A stretch of DNA of 64,000 nt from an uncultured Nioella sp. (lineage in GTDB: Bacteria; Pseudomonadota; Alphaproteobacteria; Rhodobacterales; Rhodobacteraceae), in assembly GCA_947495575.1 (NCBI GenBank), contig CANLZL010000003.1:124001-188000 (forward strand). The letters are read 5' to 3'. Position 1 is the first letter of the stretch. Every line of letters starts with the position of its first letter. Shown here in pieces: positions 49,065-58,188 of this stretch. The notes under the pieces are model-generated. The model saw only the letters and a list, made by a program, of their open reading frames with translations. It had not been told where the DNA came from and did no database searches. A program made the translations under genes and the position numbers.

Positions 49065-50071
49065 GCGCGCGCCTCAGCCATTGCCTGTGCCTCTAAGGCC
49101 AATTCGCAAACTTTGAACGCATGCGCCTGTGTCATCGCTGTCTCGGTGCGGTTGCGGATGTCGTCAATCAAGCGTCCAAAATAGGGAAGGCCAGCATCTG
49201 AGGCGTCGATGCGTTCGCAGCGATCACCCGTCACAAGGATCAGGTGATCTGTCCCCTCATGACCAAAATCGCAATATTTGCGTAGCTCGATATAGCCTTC
49301 AGTGCCCAGGATCGTCAGCCGCCCGTCGCCCCAAGTGGGCAGGGCATCGGGTGTGTACCAATCAACGCGGATATATCCGTGACCCTGATCGCTGCGAAGC
49401 GCGACCTCGCCAAAATCCTGCAATCCAGGATCATCAGAGTTGGCATAATTGGCAACGCTGGCCATGCAGATCTCAGCGTCGGCCGAACCTGTGAAATAGA
49501 GGAACTGGTCGATCTGATGGCTGGCAATATCTGTGATGATGCCGCCGTAGGCTTCACGATCAAAAAACCAATCAGGTCTCGACGCGCGGTTTAGCCGATG
49601 AGGCCCCAAACCAACAGTTTGCACCACTTTGCCAATGGTCCCGTTTGCAACCAAATCTGAGGCTAAGGTGACTGCTGGAACCTCAAACCGCTCTGAAAAA
49701 TCGACCGACCAAATGCGCCCAGTGCGTGCCACACATTCTTTAATCGCGTTCAGCTGATCTTGCGTCGTGCAGCCAGGTTTGTCCGTCATCACGTCCTTGC
49801 CCGCCTCCATTGCCCGCAAGGCCCAGGCCGCCCGATCCTTTGGGATGCCGGATAACAAAATCAGTTCAATGGATGCATCACCCAATAATTCGTCGGCTGA
49901 ACTGGCTTTAAGCACATCAGGGAAGCGTTTGGTAAAGCCGTCTTCGGTATTGGGGGCACCCTCAGTCCACCACCCAGCAAACTGGGCCCCGGCATCTATC
50001 ATGTTCTGTGCCATGCCAAAGATATGGCGGTGGTCGATGCCAATGGCAGCGAATTTCAATGGGGCACTCAT
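49061..50071 (-). CDS. Gfo/Idh/MocA family oxidoreductase (2)
   Basis: LKFAAIGIDHRHIFGMAQNMID, ALRAMEAGKDVMTDKPGCTTQDQL; GGIITDIASHQIDQFLYFTGS. Confidence 0.87.
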   Translation of the reverse strand: MSAPLKFAAIGIDHRHIFGMAQNMIDAGAQFAGWWTEGAPNTEDGFTKRFPDVLKASSADELLGDASIELILLSGIPKDRAAWALRAMEAGKDVMTDKPGCTTQDQLNAIKECVARTGRIWSVDFSERFEVPAVTLASDLVANGTIGKVVQTVGLGPHRLNRASRPDWFFDREAYGGIITDIASHQIDQFLYFTGSADAEICMASVANYANSDDPGLQDFGEVALRSDQGHGYIRVDWYTPDALPTWGDGRLTILGTEGYIELRKYCDFGHEGTDHLILVTGDRCERIDASDAGLPYFGRLIDDIRNRTETAMTQAHAFKVCELALEAQAMAEARA

Positions 50072-51108
50072 AAAGGCAACTCCTGAACCGAACCAGTATT
50101 TGCTGCACGGGTTATGGCATCAATCAGATCATGAGCGGGCAATGCCGCCTCTCCGGGAATGGCCGGGGCGCGGCCCGTCGTCAGGGCGTTCGAAAAATCC
50201 TCGATCACGCTTTGGTGCCACGCATAGGTGAAAGCCATCGGATCAGCCCCGCCTCCGGTAGCCGCATCCTCGCCCAAAACCTCTTCTCGTCCATCGCGCC
50301 AGGTGATCTGCAGCTTGCCAGATTCCAGATGAAGGCTGGCATCATCAAAATGCAGAGTGATAGATTCCGCGGATCCGGGAAAACTTGCAGTGCTTGCTGT
50401 CAGCGATCCAATGGCCCCGGAAGTGAATTCCAAACCAGCAACAACGAAATCTTCAGCCTCCATTTGGTGAAACCGCGTCGTCTTTGCCATCGCGCGAACG
50501 GATTTGACTGTTCCTGTCAGACTAAGCGCGAGGTCAATTGTGTGGATCGCCTGCGAGATCAATACGCCGCCTCCGTCGCGGCCATAGGTGCCACGCCCCG
50601 GTTCGTCATAATAGGCTTGCTCACGCCACCAGGGCACCGCAATCTCAGCTAAGCCGAGCGGCCCGAAAGAGTGCGAGGCGACGAGTTTCGCAGCGGCCAA
50701 TGACGCCGCACGCATCCTGTGCTGAAAGACGATACCCAGCCGGACGTTGGCGTCTTGGCAGATTTGAATCACCTCTCTCGCCTCATCTGCGTTCCGCCCG
50801 ACAGGTTTTTCCAAAAGGATGTGCTTTCCAGCTTCGGCCAAGGGGCGAACGATATCTGCGCGGGCATTGGGTGGCGTCAGAACAATCGCGAAATCCACGC
50901 CGGGATCGGCTGCTACCTCTGCCAAGTCAGAATAAACTCGCAACCGACGGTCGGTGACTTCGCTGGCCAAGGCCTCGGCGCGGTGACCGCTGCGCGACTG
51001 AATTCCAATCAGGTCCGTGTTCGATGCTTCCAGGCAGGCCGCAACATGAGTTCGGGCAACCATGCCCGCACCAATCAACACAGCCGTTTTCGGTCTGGTT
51101 TGAGTCAT
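50068..51108 (-). CDS. Gfo/Idh/MocA family oxidoreductase (3)
   Basis: TAVLIGAGMVARTHVAACLEA, VRPLAEAGKHILLEKPVGRNADEA, GGGVLISQAIHTIDLALSLTG. Confidence 0.9.
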   Translation of the reverse strand: MTQTRPKTAVLIGAGMVARTHVAACLEASNTDLIGIQSRSGHRAEALASEVTDRRLRVYSDLAEVAADPGVDFAIVLTPPNARADIVRPLAEAGKHILLEKPVGRNADEAREVIQICQDANVRLGIVFQHRMRAASLAAAKLVASHSFGPLGLAEIAVPWWREQAYYDEPGRGTYGRDGGGVLISQAIHTIDLALSLTGTVKSVRAMAKTTRFHQMEAEDFVVAGLEFTSGAIGSLTASTASFPGSAESITLHFDDASLHLESGKLQITWRDGREEVLGEDAATGGGADPMAFTYAWHQSVIEDFSNALTTGRAPAIPGEAALPAHDLIDAITRAANTGSVQELPL

Positions 51109-51145
51109 ACCCTACCTGAACTCCTCCCAAGTTGCCCCCATCAGA

Positions 51146-51192
51146 CATACCGGTATACCGGTTGTCAACTTAATTACATACCGGTATACAGG
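51146..51192. promoter_or_regulatory. Tandem UxuR-like operators in the divergent promoter
   Basis: CATACCGGTATACCGG (51146-51161, containing perfect palindrome CCGGTATACCGG) and CATACCGGTATACAGG (51177-51192), 31 bp apart. Confidence 0.7.
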
Positions 51193-51226
51193 AATATACC
51201 GACATCCCTGCGAAGGAGCCTTTGAC

Positions 51227-51943
51227 GTGAACCGCAAAACGCCTGCCCTTGATGCAGCGGCGATGCCTGTCCCGCCATTGGACCTAAACAGGCCCGCGGC
51301 CGAGCAGATTTTCACGTCTCTAAAAGCCGCGATTCTATCGACCCGTTTGACGCCCGGGCGCATGATTTCGGAAAACGAGGTTGGGCAGTTATTTGGAGCT
51401 AGTCGAACACCGGTACGAGAGGCCTTTTCGCTGCTTCGTGAAGACGGGTTGCTGATCACCCGTCCAAGCCGTGGCACATATGTGTCAAAGCTGTCGGAAA
51501 AGCAGATCCGCGGAGCCCAGTTTTTGCGGGAAGCGCTGGAAGTTTCCGTTGTCGAACGGCTTTGCCTAGAGGGGCTGAAGGACATCCACCGGACGCGTCT
51601 GGTCAAGGCGCTCGAGTTGCAAAAACGGGCAATGCAGGCGGGAGACACCTCTGCATTTCAGGAGCAAGACGACCGGTTCCATGCCATCTTGGCCGACGCC
51701 ACCGGTTTTGAGCGCATAGAAAATCTTCTGATAAAAGAAAAGTCCGTACTCGATCGCTTACGTGTCCTGTCGCTTGATGACACTAACCAGATGGAGCAAC
51801 TGTTCAGTGAGCACACTGGTATATTTGAAGCCATCGAAAACGGCTATTCCGGGCAGGCCGTCGATCGGATCAAGCGCCACCTTCGGCGCGTTCTGAAAAC
51901 ACTGTCGCAACTGATTGAGGCCAATCAGGACTATTTTGAATAA
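51227..51943 (+). CDS. GntR family regulator, FCD subfamily
   Basis: AAEQIFTSLKAAILSTRLTPGRMISENEVGQLFGASRTPVREAFSLLREDGLLITRPSRGTYVSKLSEKQIRGAQFLREALEVSVV; C-terminal FCD helices. Confidence 0.9.
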   Translation: MNRKTPALDAAAMPVPPLDLNRPAAEQIFTSLKAAILSTRLTPGRMISENEVGQLFGASRTPVREAFSLLREDGLLITRPSRGTYVSKLSEKQIRGAQFLREALEVSVVERLCLEGLKDIHRTRLVKALELQKRAMQAGDTSAFQEQDDRFHAILADATGFERIENLLIKEKSVLDRLRVLSLDDTNQMEQLFSEHTGIFEAIENGYSGQAVDRIKRHLRRVLKTLSQLIEANQDYFE

Positions 51944-51959
51944 GCCCCCGGAGGCCAAT

Positions 51960-53339
51960 GTGACCCACTTGCCACCGCAAGCCCAAGCGATCTATGAAAC
52001 TGTCCAGGGGTTATCGATCATCTCACCCCACGGGCATTGCGACCCGAGCTGGTGGGCAGATGATTTGCCCTTTCCTGACCCCGCAGAATTACTGATTATT
52101 CCCGATCACTATGTTTTTCGGATGCTGTATTCACAGGGTATTCCGCTTCAAAAGCTGGGTGTTGGTGTTGCTCGGCAAGACCGGAATCCACGCGAGATTT
52201 TCCGGCTATTTGCATCCAATTGGCACTTGTTCTTAGGCACACCCAGCCGGGGCTGGCTTAACCATACATTTCGGAACTTGCTTGAAATAGAAACACCCCT
52301 GTGTGCGGACACATCCGATGCTATATTCGATCAGATTTGCCAGAAGATCCAATCACCCGATTTTCGGCCACGTGCTCTATTTGACCGGATGAACATTGAC
52401 GTGCTCGCCACTACGGATGCTGCGACCGACCAATTGAGCACCCATTCGGCGATCCATGCTTCAGGCTGGACGGGCCGCATCATTCCAACATTTCGACCCG
52501 ATGATATCTTGAATCCCGCGCGCCCCTCCTACGCATCAAGCTTGCAAGAATTGGCTGAGCAAACCGGCGAAGACGTAACTGAGTACGCCGCCTTCCTGCG
52601 TGCGATCTCAAAACGGAGGGAGTTTTTCCGGCAAATGGGGGCCACCGCGACCGATCACGACGTTCCGATCCCCATTACAAATTGGTTGAGCAAAAGCGAA
52701 ATCAACGACCTGCATGCCCGGGCCTCTCTCGGTACTCTGAACGAAGATGAGTGCACTCGTTATTACGGTCACTTGCTGATTGAGATGGCCCAAATGGCCG
52801 CTGATGATGGAATGGTGATGCAAATCCATGCGGGTAGCCGTCGAAACACGAACCCGGCATTAATGAGCCAGTTCGGGCCGGACATGGGTGCTGACATCCC
52901 ATTGGCTGTGAATTGGGTTGACGGTCTTCAGGATTTGTTGGCGCGTGTCGGTAATGATCCGAAACTGCAAATCCTGCTGTTCACGTTAGATGAAAGCACT
53001 TACGCCCGTGAATTGGCACCGATGGCAGGCCATTGGCCATGCCTAAGGATCGGACCACCCTGGTGGTTTCATGACAGCCTAAATGGAATGCGCCGTTACT
53101 TTGACAACGTGGTCGAAACGGCCGGGTATTTCAACCTGGCCGGGTTCAATGATGACACGCGGGCATTCCTGTCGATACCCGCCCGCCACGACACGTGGCG
53201 CCGCGCCGTGTCGATTCACTTGGCGGATCAGATCGAACGTGGCGCAATGGTTCAATCCGATGCCCTGCGACTTGCTCCCTACCTCTGCCGCGATCAGGCC
53301 ATTGATGCCTACCGACTGCCCGGCGAAAGGTCGGCGTGA
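51960..53339 (+). CDS. uxaC: Uronate (glucuronate) isomerase, divergent subgroup
   Basis: ISPHGHCDPSWWADDLPFPDPAELLIIPDHYVFRMLYSQGI, EIFRLFASNWHLFLGTPSRGWLNHTF, MQIHAGSRRNTNPALMSQFGPDMGADIP. GTG start with ggagg upstream (ORF track starts at 51915). Confidence 0.85.
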   Translation: MTHLPPQAQAIYETVQGLSIISPHGHCDPSWWADDLPFPDPAELLIIPDHYVFRMLYSQGIPLQKLGVGVARQDRNPREIFRLFASNWHLFLGTPSRGWLNHTFRNLLEIETPLCADTSDAIFDQICQKIQSPDFRPRALFDRMNIDVLATTDAATDQLSTHSAIHASGWTGRIIPTFRPDDILNPARPSYASSLQELAEQTGEDVTEYAAFLRAISKRREFFRQMGATATDHDVPIPITNWLSKSEINDLHARASLGTLNEDECTRYYGHLLIEMAQMAADDGMVMQIHAGSRRNTNPALMSQFGPDMGADIPLAVNWVDGLQDLLARVGNDPKLQILLFTLDESTYARELAPMAGHWPCLRIGPPWWFHDSLNGMRRYFDNVVETAGYFNLAGFNDDTRAFLSIPARHDTWRRAVSIHLADQIERGAMVQSDALRLAPYLCRDQAIDAYRLPGERSA

Positions 53340-54616
53340 TGCCACGTATCCTTCACCTTGGCCTAGGCAACTTCCACCGCGCCCATCAGGCCGCTTATAC
53401 GGCGAATGCTGGTGGCGGTTGGAATATCACTGGCGTTGCAATGCGTAACCGGCGTTTGCGTGATCAGATGCAAGCGACCGACGGACACTATGGTCTTGGC
53501 ATCCGCAGCGTCGATGGCCTGAATGTTCAGGATATTTCGGTTCACGACCGGGTTCTGCTTGCCTCTGAGGATCCACAGTTGGTGATCGATGGCTTCGCGG
53601 ATCTTGATCTGCATATCGTGACCATGACTGTCACTGAAAAGGGCTATTTCCTGAACGCAGCCGGCACAGGCCTGAACCTCTCTGCCCCAGAAATCGCCGC
53701 AGACCTAGAGGGCAGACCGGCCAAAACGGCTGTCTGCATGTTGGCAAAAGGCTTGGCAAAAAGGGCGCAGGCCGGTGCGCAACCGTTAACAATCATCAGT
53801 TGTGACAATCTGTCTGGCAACGGGACAAAGCTGCACAGGGCTGTTGTGGATTTCGGAACAGCAGCAGGCCTTTTTGATGCGCCAGATATCGCGCCTTGGA
53901 CATCATTTCCCAACACAATGGTCGACCGCATAACGCCGGCAACCACGCCTGACGTGGTCGCTGAAATTGAGGGCCACACTGGCACGCACGCCCCTAACGC
54001 GGTCCTGACGGAAGAATTTTCCGAATGGATCATCGAGGATGATTTCGCCGGTCCTCACCCAGATTGGCAAACTGCAGGCGCCGAATTTGTGAAGGATGTG
54101 GAACCCTATGAACTGAGAAAACTGCGCTTTTTGAATGCCGCCCATTCTTATCTAGCCTATGCCGGATCCATTAAGGGCCACACCTACGTGCATGAGGCAA
54201 TTGAAGACCCAGAACTTCGGCAAGGTGTCGAGCGTTTGTGGGACGATGCCGCCGCAACGGTGCCGGTCGAGATTGAAGCGACCTTGACAGACTATCGGGC
54301 GGCCTTGATTAATCGGTTTTCAGTTCCGGAGATGCGGCACGAGCTGGCCCAGATTGCCATGGATGGCAGTCTGAAACTCACAGAACGGATTGTTCCCATC
54401 ATTTTGGCAAATTGTCAGGCTGGCCGCCCGTCTCCTGGGGCTGAGGCCGCATTTGATGCATGGGTGCGCTATGTCAAAGACGCATCTGCAAAGGGCGACG
54501 CTATTGCCGACGCACAGGCCGACCGACTGCAATATCTTCTAGAAGAATTAGATAGCAGCACAGCGAACGAGGCGTTGGCCGACCTTGTCGGCCTATCCGA
54601 TGGCGACAGGGCCTAA
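53336..54616 (+). CDS. uxuB: Mannitol dehydrogenase family; fructuronate reductase (D-mannonate oxidoreductase)
   Basis: ILHLGLGNFHRAHQAAYTANAGGGWNITGVAMRN, SCDNLSGNGTKLHRAVVDF, FPNTMVDRITPATTPD, KLRFLNAAHSYLAYAG. Confidence 0.92.
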   Translation: MMPRILHLGLGNFHRAHQAAYTANAGGGWNITGVAMRNRRLRDQMQATDGHYGLGIRSVDGLNVQDISVHDRVLLASEDPQLVIDGFADLDLHIVTMTVTEKGYFLNAAGTGLNLSAPEIAADLEGRPAKTAVCMLAKGLAKRAQAGAQPLTIISCDNLSGNGTKLHRAVVDFGTAAGLFDAPDIAPWTSFPNTMVDRITPATTPDVVAEIEGHTGTHAPNAVLTEEFSEWIIEDDFAGPHPDWQTAGAEFVKDVEPYELRKLRFLNAAHSYLAYAGSIKGHTYVHEAIEDPELRQGVERLWDDAAATVPVEIEATLTDYRAALINRFSVPEMRHELAQIAMDGSLKLTERIVPIILANCQAGRPSPGAEAAFDAWVRYVKDASAKGDAIADAQADRLQYLLEELDSSTANEALADLVGLSDGDRA

Positions 54617-55512
54617 GCGTCCACCAACCCTTGCTGCAAAAACGACAAGACGGCCTGTCGCATTTCTGGCGTTTCGCGGTGATCAAGTTCGGAATCAACA
54701 AAGAACGACAATTGATCGCTTGCCTCGGCCTTTGCAAAAGCCGTTTCGAGATCTTTCCGTCCTATCTCAAAGGCCGATGCTGGCGTGGACCAATCCTGAA
54801 GACCCGCACAGATCATCAAAGCCCGAGGTGCTGCAAGCCCGGCAATTTCGCCGGTGCTGTATTTGGCAACTAGACCCGGGACCGTCATGTAGTGACCGTG
54901 CCCATCATGAGCACGCAGATCAATGAGGGTTTTCAGGTCTGCAAACGAGCACAGCGCTGCCGCCGCCTTCACGCGCGGATCAAGTGCAGCCAGCCACCAG
55001 GCATGCGTGGAGCCCATCGAAAAACCCAATGCGCCAAGGCGGTTAGCGTCAATCACATCATAGCCTGAAAGAAACCCAAGGGCCTGCTGCAATTCACTCA
55101 GCATTTGCCCAAAGAGCGTTTTCCCATGCCAGGCTAGAGTTTTGCTTAGTTCGCTCTCGACAGGTGTCTGCCGGCCACCAAAGCATGGCATATCCAGACA
55201 CAAGGACGCACAGCCTAAAGATTTCAGCGCGGGCCCATATGGCCCTTGCAGCGAACTGCGGCCCTCGGTCAACTCCGTGCGACCCATCTGGTATCGATTG
55301 CCATGCGCATGACAATAAATCACCGCCGGGACTTTGGCGTGCCCCGGTGCAGGCCGCAAGAACCGAGCGGGGATATGATCGCCCCCGGAGGTAAAGAAGG
55401 TCAGATCGCTTTGAAGCCAATCCTCAAATTGAGATGAATCGCCATCCTGAACATCAACGAATTGAGATTCCGGGAACGTCCCGCCTAGAAGTGCCTGTAG
55501 GTCGTCCCGCAT
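54613..55512 (-). CDS. Alpha/beta hydrolase (dienelactone hydrolase / acetyl-xylan-esterase-like)
   Basis: PAVIYCHAHGN, nucleophile elbow GALGFSMGSTHAWWLAALDPRVKAAAALCSF, PRALMICAGLQDWSTP, ELDHRETPEMR; no signal peptide seen. Confidence 0.8.
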   Translation of the reverse strand: MRDDLQALLGGTFPESQFVDVQDGDSSQFEDWLQSDLTFFTSGGDHIPARFLRPAPGHAKVPAVIYCHAHGNRYQMGRTELTEGRSSLQGPYGPALKSLGCASLCLDMPCFGGRQTPVESELSKTLAWHGKTLFGQMLSELQQALGFLSGYDVIDANRLGALGFSMGSTHAWWLAALDPRVKAAAALCSFADLKTLIDLRAHDGHGHYMTVPGLVAKYSTGEIAGLAAPRALMICAGLQDWSTPASAFEIGRKDLETAFAKAEASDQLSFFVDSELDHRETPEMRQAVLSFLQQGLVDA

Positions 55513-55534
55513 TGCCGCTCCGTTTCACGCAGGC

Positions 55535-56047
55535 TCAGCCTGCGGCGGCAAAATTTCCGAACTGGCCGCCGAAGAAGAGCAGTGGCGTGCCTTGCCGAAC
55601 CGAAGCCCGCAAAACACGTGCGACGATGATCGCATGATCTCCGCCGTCATATTCGGCATAGCGTTCACATTCGAACCGTGCAAGGCAGCCGTCGATCAGC
55701 GGTGCGCCTGTTTCGCCCTCGCCCCATTCGGCCGCGTCAAACGCGTGGGGGGAGGCTGCAAAAGCCCGGCAAAGAGGCATCTGTTCTTCAGCGAGAATGT
55801 GAATGGCCATATGCTCCGCCTCTGAAAAAAACGGAAACCGGCGTGACGTTTTTGACGCTGACCATAGGACAAGCGGCGGGTCCAGTGAGACTGAGGAAAA
55901 ACTATTCGCAGTGATGCCCACGGGACCGGCATCAGTCTGAGTTGAGACGATCGTCACACCCGTTCCAAACCGCGACAACGCCCCGCGCAGTTCGCGCGCC
56001 ATTTCGGGACCCGGACAAAAATGTTCCATCGGATTGGCCATGGTCAT
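55535..56047 (-). CDS. Flavin reductase (HpaC/flavin reductase-like domain); candidate SmoA-type partner
   Basis: LRGALSRFGTGVTIVSTQTDAGPVGITANSFSSVSLDPPLVLWSASKTSRRFPFF. Confidence 0.9.
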   Translation of the reverse strand: MTMANPMEHFCPGPEMARELRGALSRFGTGVTIVSTQTDAGPVGITANSFSSVSLDPPLVLWSASKTSRRFPFFSEAEHMAIHILAEEQMPLCRAFAASPHAFDAAEWGEGETGAPLIDGCLARFECERYAEYDGGDHAIIVARVLRASVRQGTPLLFFGGQFGNFAAAG

Positions 56048-56940
56048 GGAACCTCGTGCCCCTGTGCTGCGGTCAGGATCTCGAACCAGCTTTCGCGATC
56101 AAGCTCAACTTTGGACGCGTCCGAGATTCTGGCAATACGATCAAGGTTGTTTGTTCCCATGACAGGCGCCAGTTTTGCCGGATGGGCCAGCAACCATGCC
56201 ACCGCCACAGCCGTTGCATCGACGCCTTGCGCTTTGCCGATACGGTCAAGAGCGTCGCGAACGGCGGCACCTTCTGCGCCAAACAATCGCCCGCCCCCTA
56301 ATGGAGACCAAGCCATGGGCCGGATCGCCTTTTCCTGCATCCACTGGATGTCGCCCTCAATGAATGGGGCGTAATTCAGAACACTGGCCTCGATCTGGTT
56401 GGTGCAGAGAGGTGTCGACATCGCCGATTGCAAGAGGTTCCAATCATGGAATTTGAAATTCGATACCCCGACCGAGCGCACCTTGCCCGACGCAACCAAC
56501 CCGTCTAACGCTTTGCCGGTTTCCTCGTGATCCATGAAAGGATCTGGGCGATGAACCAACAAAAGATCAATCCGATCGGTGGCCATGTTGGTCAGTGAGG
56601 CCTCAACGGACGCGGTGATGTGAGCGGCAGATGTATCGTAGTACTTTAACCGCTTGTCAGAATATTTCCCGATCGGAGCCACGATATCGCATTTGGTAAC
56701 GATCTCAATCTGTTCACGCAGCGCAGGTGCGGCCTTCAACGCGCCCCCCAAAACAGCCTCGGCACCATAGTCGCCATAAATATCGGCCTGATCCATCGTC
56801 GTAATGCCTTGGGCAAGGCAGGCTTCAATCTTGGACTGCACATAGGCGGGCGAGGTGTCGGAATCGTCAGCCACTCGCCACATCCCATAGACAAGGCGGC
56901 TGATTTCCAACTGGCCGGAAAGGGACAAACGGTCGGTCAT
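56044..56940 (-). CDS. Aldo/keto reductase (YdhF-like); candidate SmoB-type 6-oxo-glucose reductase
   Basis: ISRLVYGMWRVAD, GITTMDQADIYGDYGAEAVLG, RIDLLLVHRPDPFMDHEETGKALDGLVASGKVRSVGVSNF, MAWSPLGGGRLF, AWLLAHPAKLAPVMGTNNLDRI. Confidence 0.9.
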   Translation of the reverse strand: MTDRLSLSGQLEISRLVYGMWRVADDSDTSPAYVQSKIEACLAQGITTMDQADIYGDYGAEAVLGGALKAAPALREQIEIVTKCDIVAPIGKYSDKRLKYYDTSAAHITASVEASLTNMATDRIDLLLVHRPDPFMDHEETGKALDGLVASGKVRSVGVSNFKFHDWNLLQSAMSTPLCTNQIEASVLNYAPFIEGDIQWMQEKAIRPMAWSPLGGGRLFGAEGAAVRDALDRIGKAQGVDATAVAVAWLLAHPAKLAPVMGTNNLDRIARISDASKVELDRESWFEILTAAQGHEVP

Positions 56941-58091
56941 TTACGTTCTCCTGCGCCAAGCGGGGTCATCGGGGTTTCAGCCGGAACACGTCCGTATTCA
57001 TGTGGCAACGAGCAGGTTTTCAGATGCGGCATGACCTTTTCACCGAAATGCTTGCACTCGTCCAAATGCGGATAACCTGAGAAGATGAAGGCGCGCATAC
57101 CCATCTTCTTATACTCTTCGATCTTTGACATAACCTGATCGACCGATCCGACAAGGGCCGCGCCGCAGCCTGACCGTGCCCGGCCAATTCCAGTCCAGAG
57201 GTTTGGCTCAACATATCCGAATTTGTCGGCAAGCTCGCGTGCGCGGGCCTGGTGCGAGACGCCCAGGGAGATGGAGTCATGCGCCCGCTCACGGATGAGC
57301 TTGCCATACTCGTCATCCAATTTGCTGACGAGGTAATCTGCGTATTCGCGGGCCTCTGCTTCGGTATCGCGCACGATCATATGAACACGCAAACCATAAT
57401 CGAGGGTCCGGCCATACCGCTCGGCCACGGCATTCACCGCCTTCATGCGTTCGGCTAGGTTTTCTTTAGGTTCGGGCCACATCAGGTAAACGTCGCAATG
57501 TTGTCCGCAAAGTTCCAATGCGGCTGGCGAATAGCCCCCGAAATAAAGCAGCGGCCCGCCAGTTTGATAAGGGCGCGAAGGGTCGGTCGTCAGACCCTCG
57601 AAATTGTAAACCTCGCCATTGTAGTTGATCTCATCCTGCGTCCACGCTTGCTTGAGAATTTCGACAACTTCGCGAGATCGCTGATAGCGTTGGCTGCTAT
57701 CGGCCACCTCTCCGGGGAAGTCGGACGAAATGATATTGACCGTCAGGCGACCCTTAAGCATGTGATCGAGCGTCGCAATAGTGCGTGCCAGCATGATGGG
57801 CTGCATTTCACCACAACGCACAGCGGCCAGCATGTTGATCTTTTCCGTGATCGGCGCACAGCCTGCGACAAAGCTGAGTGTATCCTGACCCACCTGATAG
57901 GAGGATGGGCAGAGGATGTTCCGAAACCCCTGCTTTTCGGCTTCCTTCAGAATGCCCGAACAATGATCCCAAGAGGACCGCAAGTCACCGTCCGGCACGC
58001 CCAGAAACTGGTAATCGTCGGAACACAGCGCGGCGAACCACGACACCTCGGCTGCATCCAGATCCTGGGACGTAATGGGGACAACTGACAT
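56937..58091 (-). CDS. LLM-class (SsuD-family) FMNH2-dependent monooxygenase; candidate sulfoquinovose monooxygenase (SmoC-type)
   Basis: PLLYFGGYSPAALELCGQHCDVYLMWPEP, GLRVHMIVRDTEAEARE, PNLWTGIGRARSGCGAALVGSVDQV, AFIFSGYPHLDECKHFGEKVMPHL parallel E. coli SsuD blocks YLTWGEP / RLHVIVRET / [20 protein letters not shown] / SGYPHLEE. Start MSVVPITSQ with ggagg RBS. Confidence 0.88.
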   Translation of the reverse strand: MSVVPITSQDLDAAEVSWFAALCSDDYQFLGVPDGDLRSSWDHCSGILKEAEKQGFRNILCPSSYQVGQDTLSFVAGCAPITEKINMLAAVRCGEMQPIMLARTIATLDHMLKGRLTVNIISSDFPGEVADSSQRYQRSREVVEILKQAWTQDEINYNGEVYNFEGLTTDPSRPYQTGGPLLYFGGYSPAALELCGQHCDVYLMWPEPKENLAERMKAVNAVAERYGRTLDYGLRVHMIVRDTEAEAREYADYLVSKLDDEYGKLIRERAHDSISLGVSHQARARELADKFGYVEPNLWTGIGRARSGCGAALVGSVDQVMSKIEEYKKMGMRAFIFSGYPHLDECKHFGEKVMPHLKTCSLPHEYGRVPAETPMTPLGAGERK

Positions 58092-58153
58092 GCGGGTTCC
58101 TCCCTGTTGGACCGCTGAATTTTTCTCTTGCCTAGCACTCCGAAAAAGGTAAA

Positions 58154-58170
58154 TCAATGATGTATCAATT
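58154..58170. promoter_or_regulatory. Candidate GntR operator in the divergent promoter
   Basis: TGAT-GT-ATCA at 58158-58167 flanked by ATCAAT repeats, about 21 bp upstream of the GntR ATG. Confidence 0.35.
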
Positions 58171-58188
58171 TTTGATGCGCGAACAAAC

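Noticed and set aside
55535-58091. Simple ssuD/ssuE alkanesulfonate system
   Set aside because: Not excluded, but the overlapping sugar-type AKR, the HpaC-like rather than SsuE-like reductase, the absence of ssuABC transport genes and the sugar-catabolic context make an SMO-like assignment more likely.
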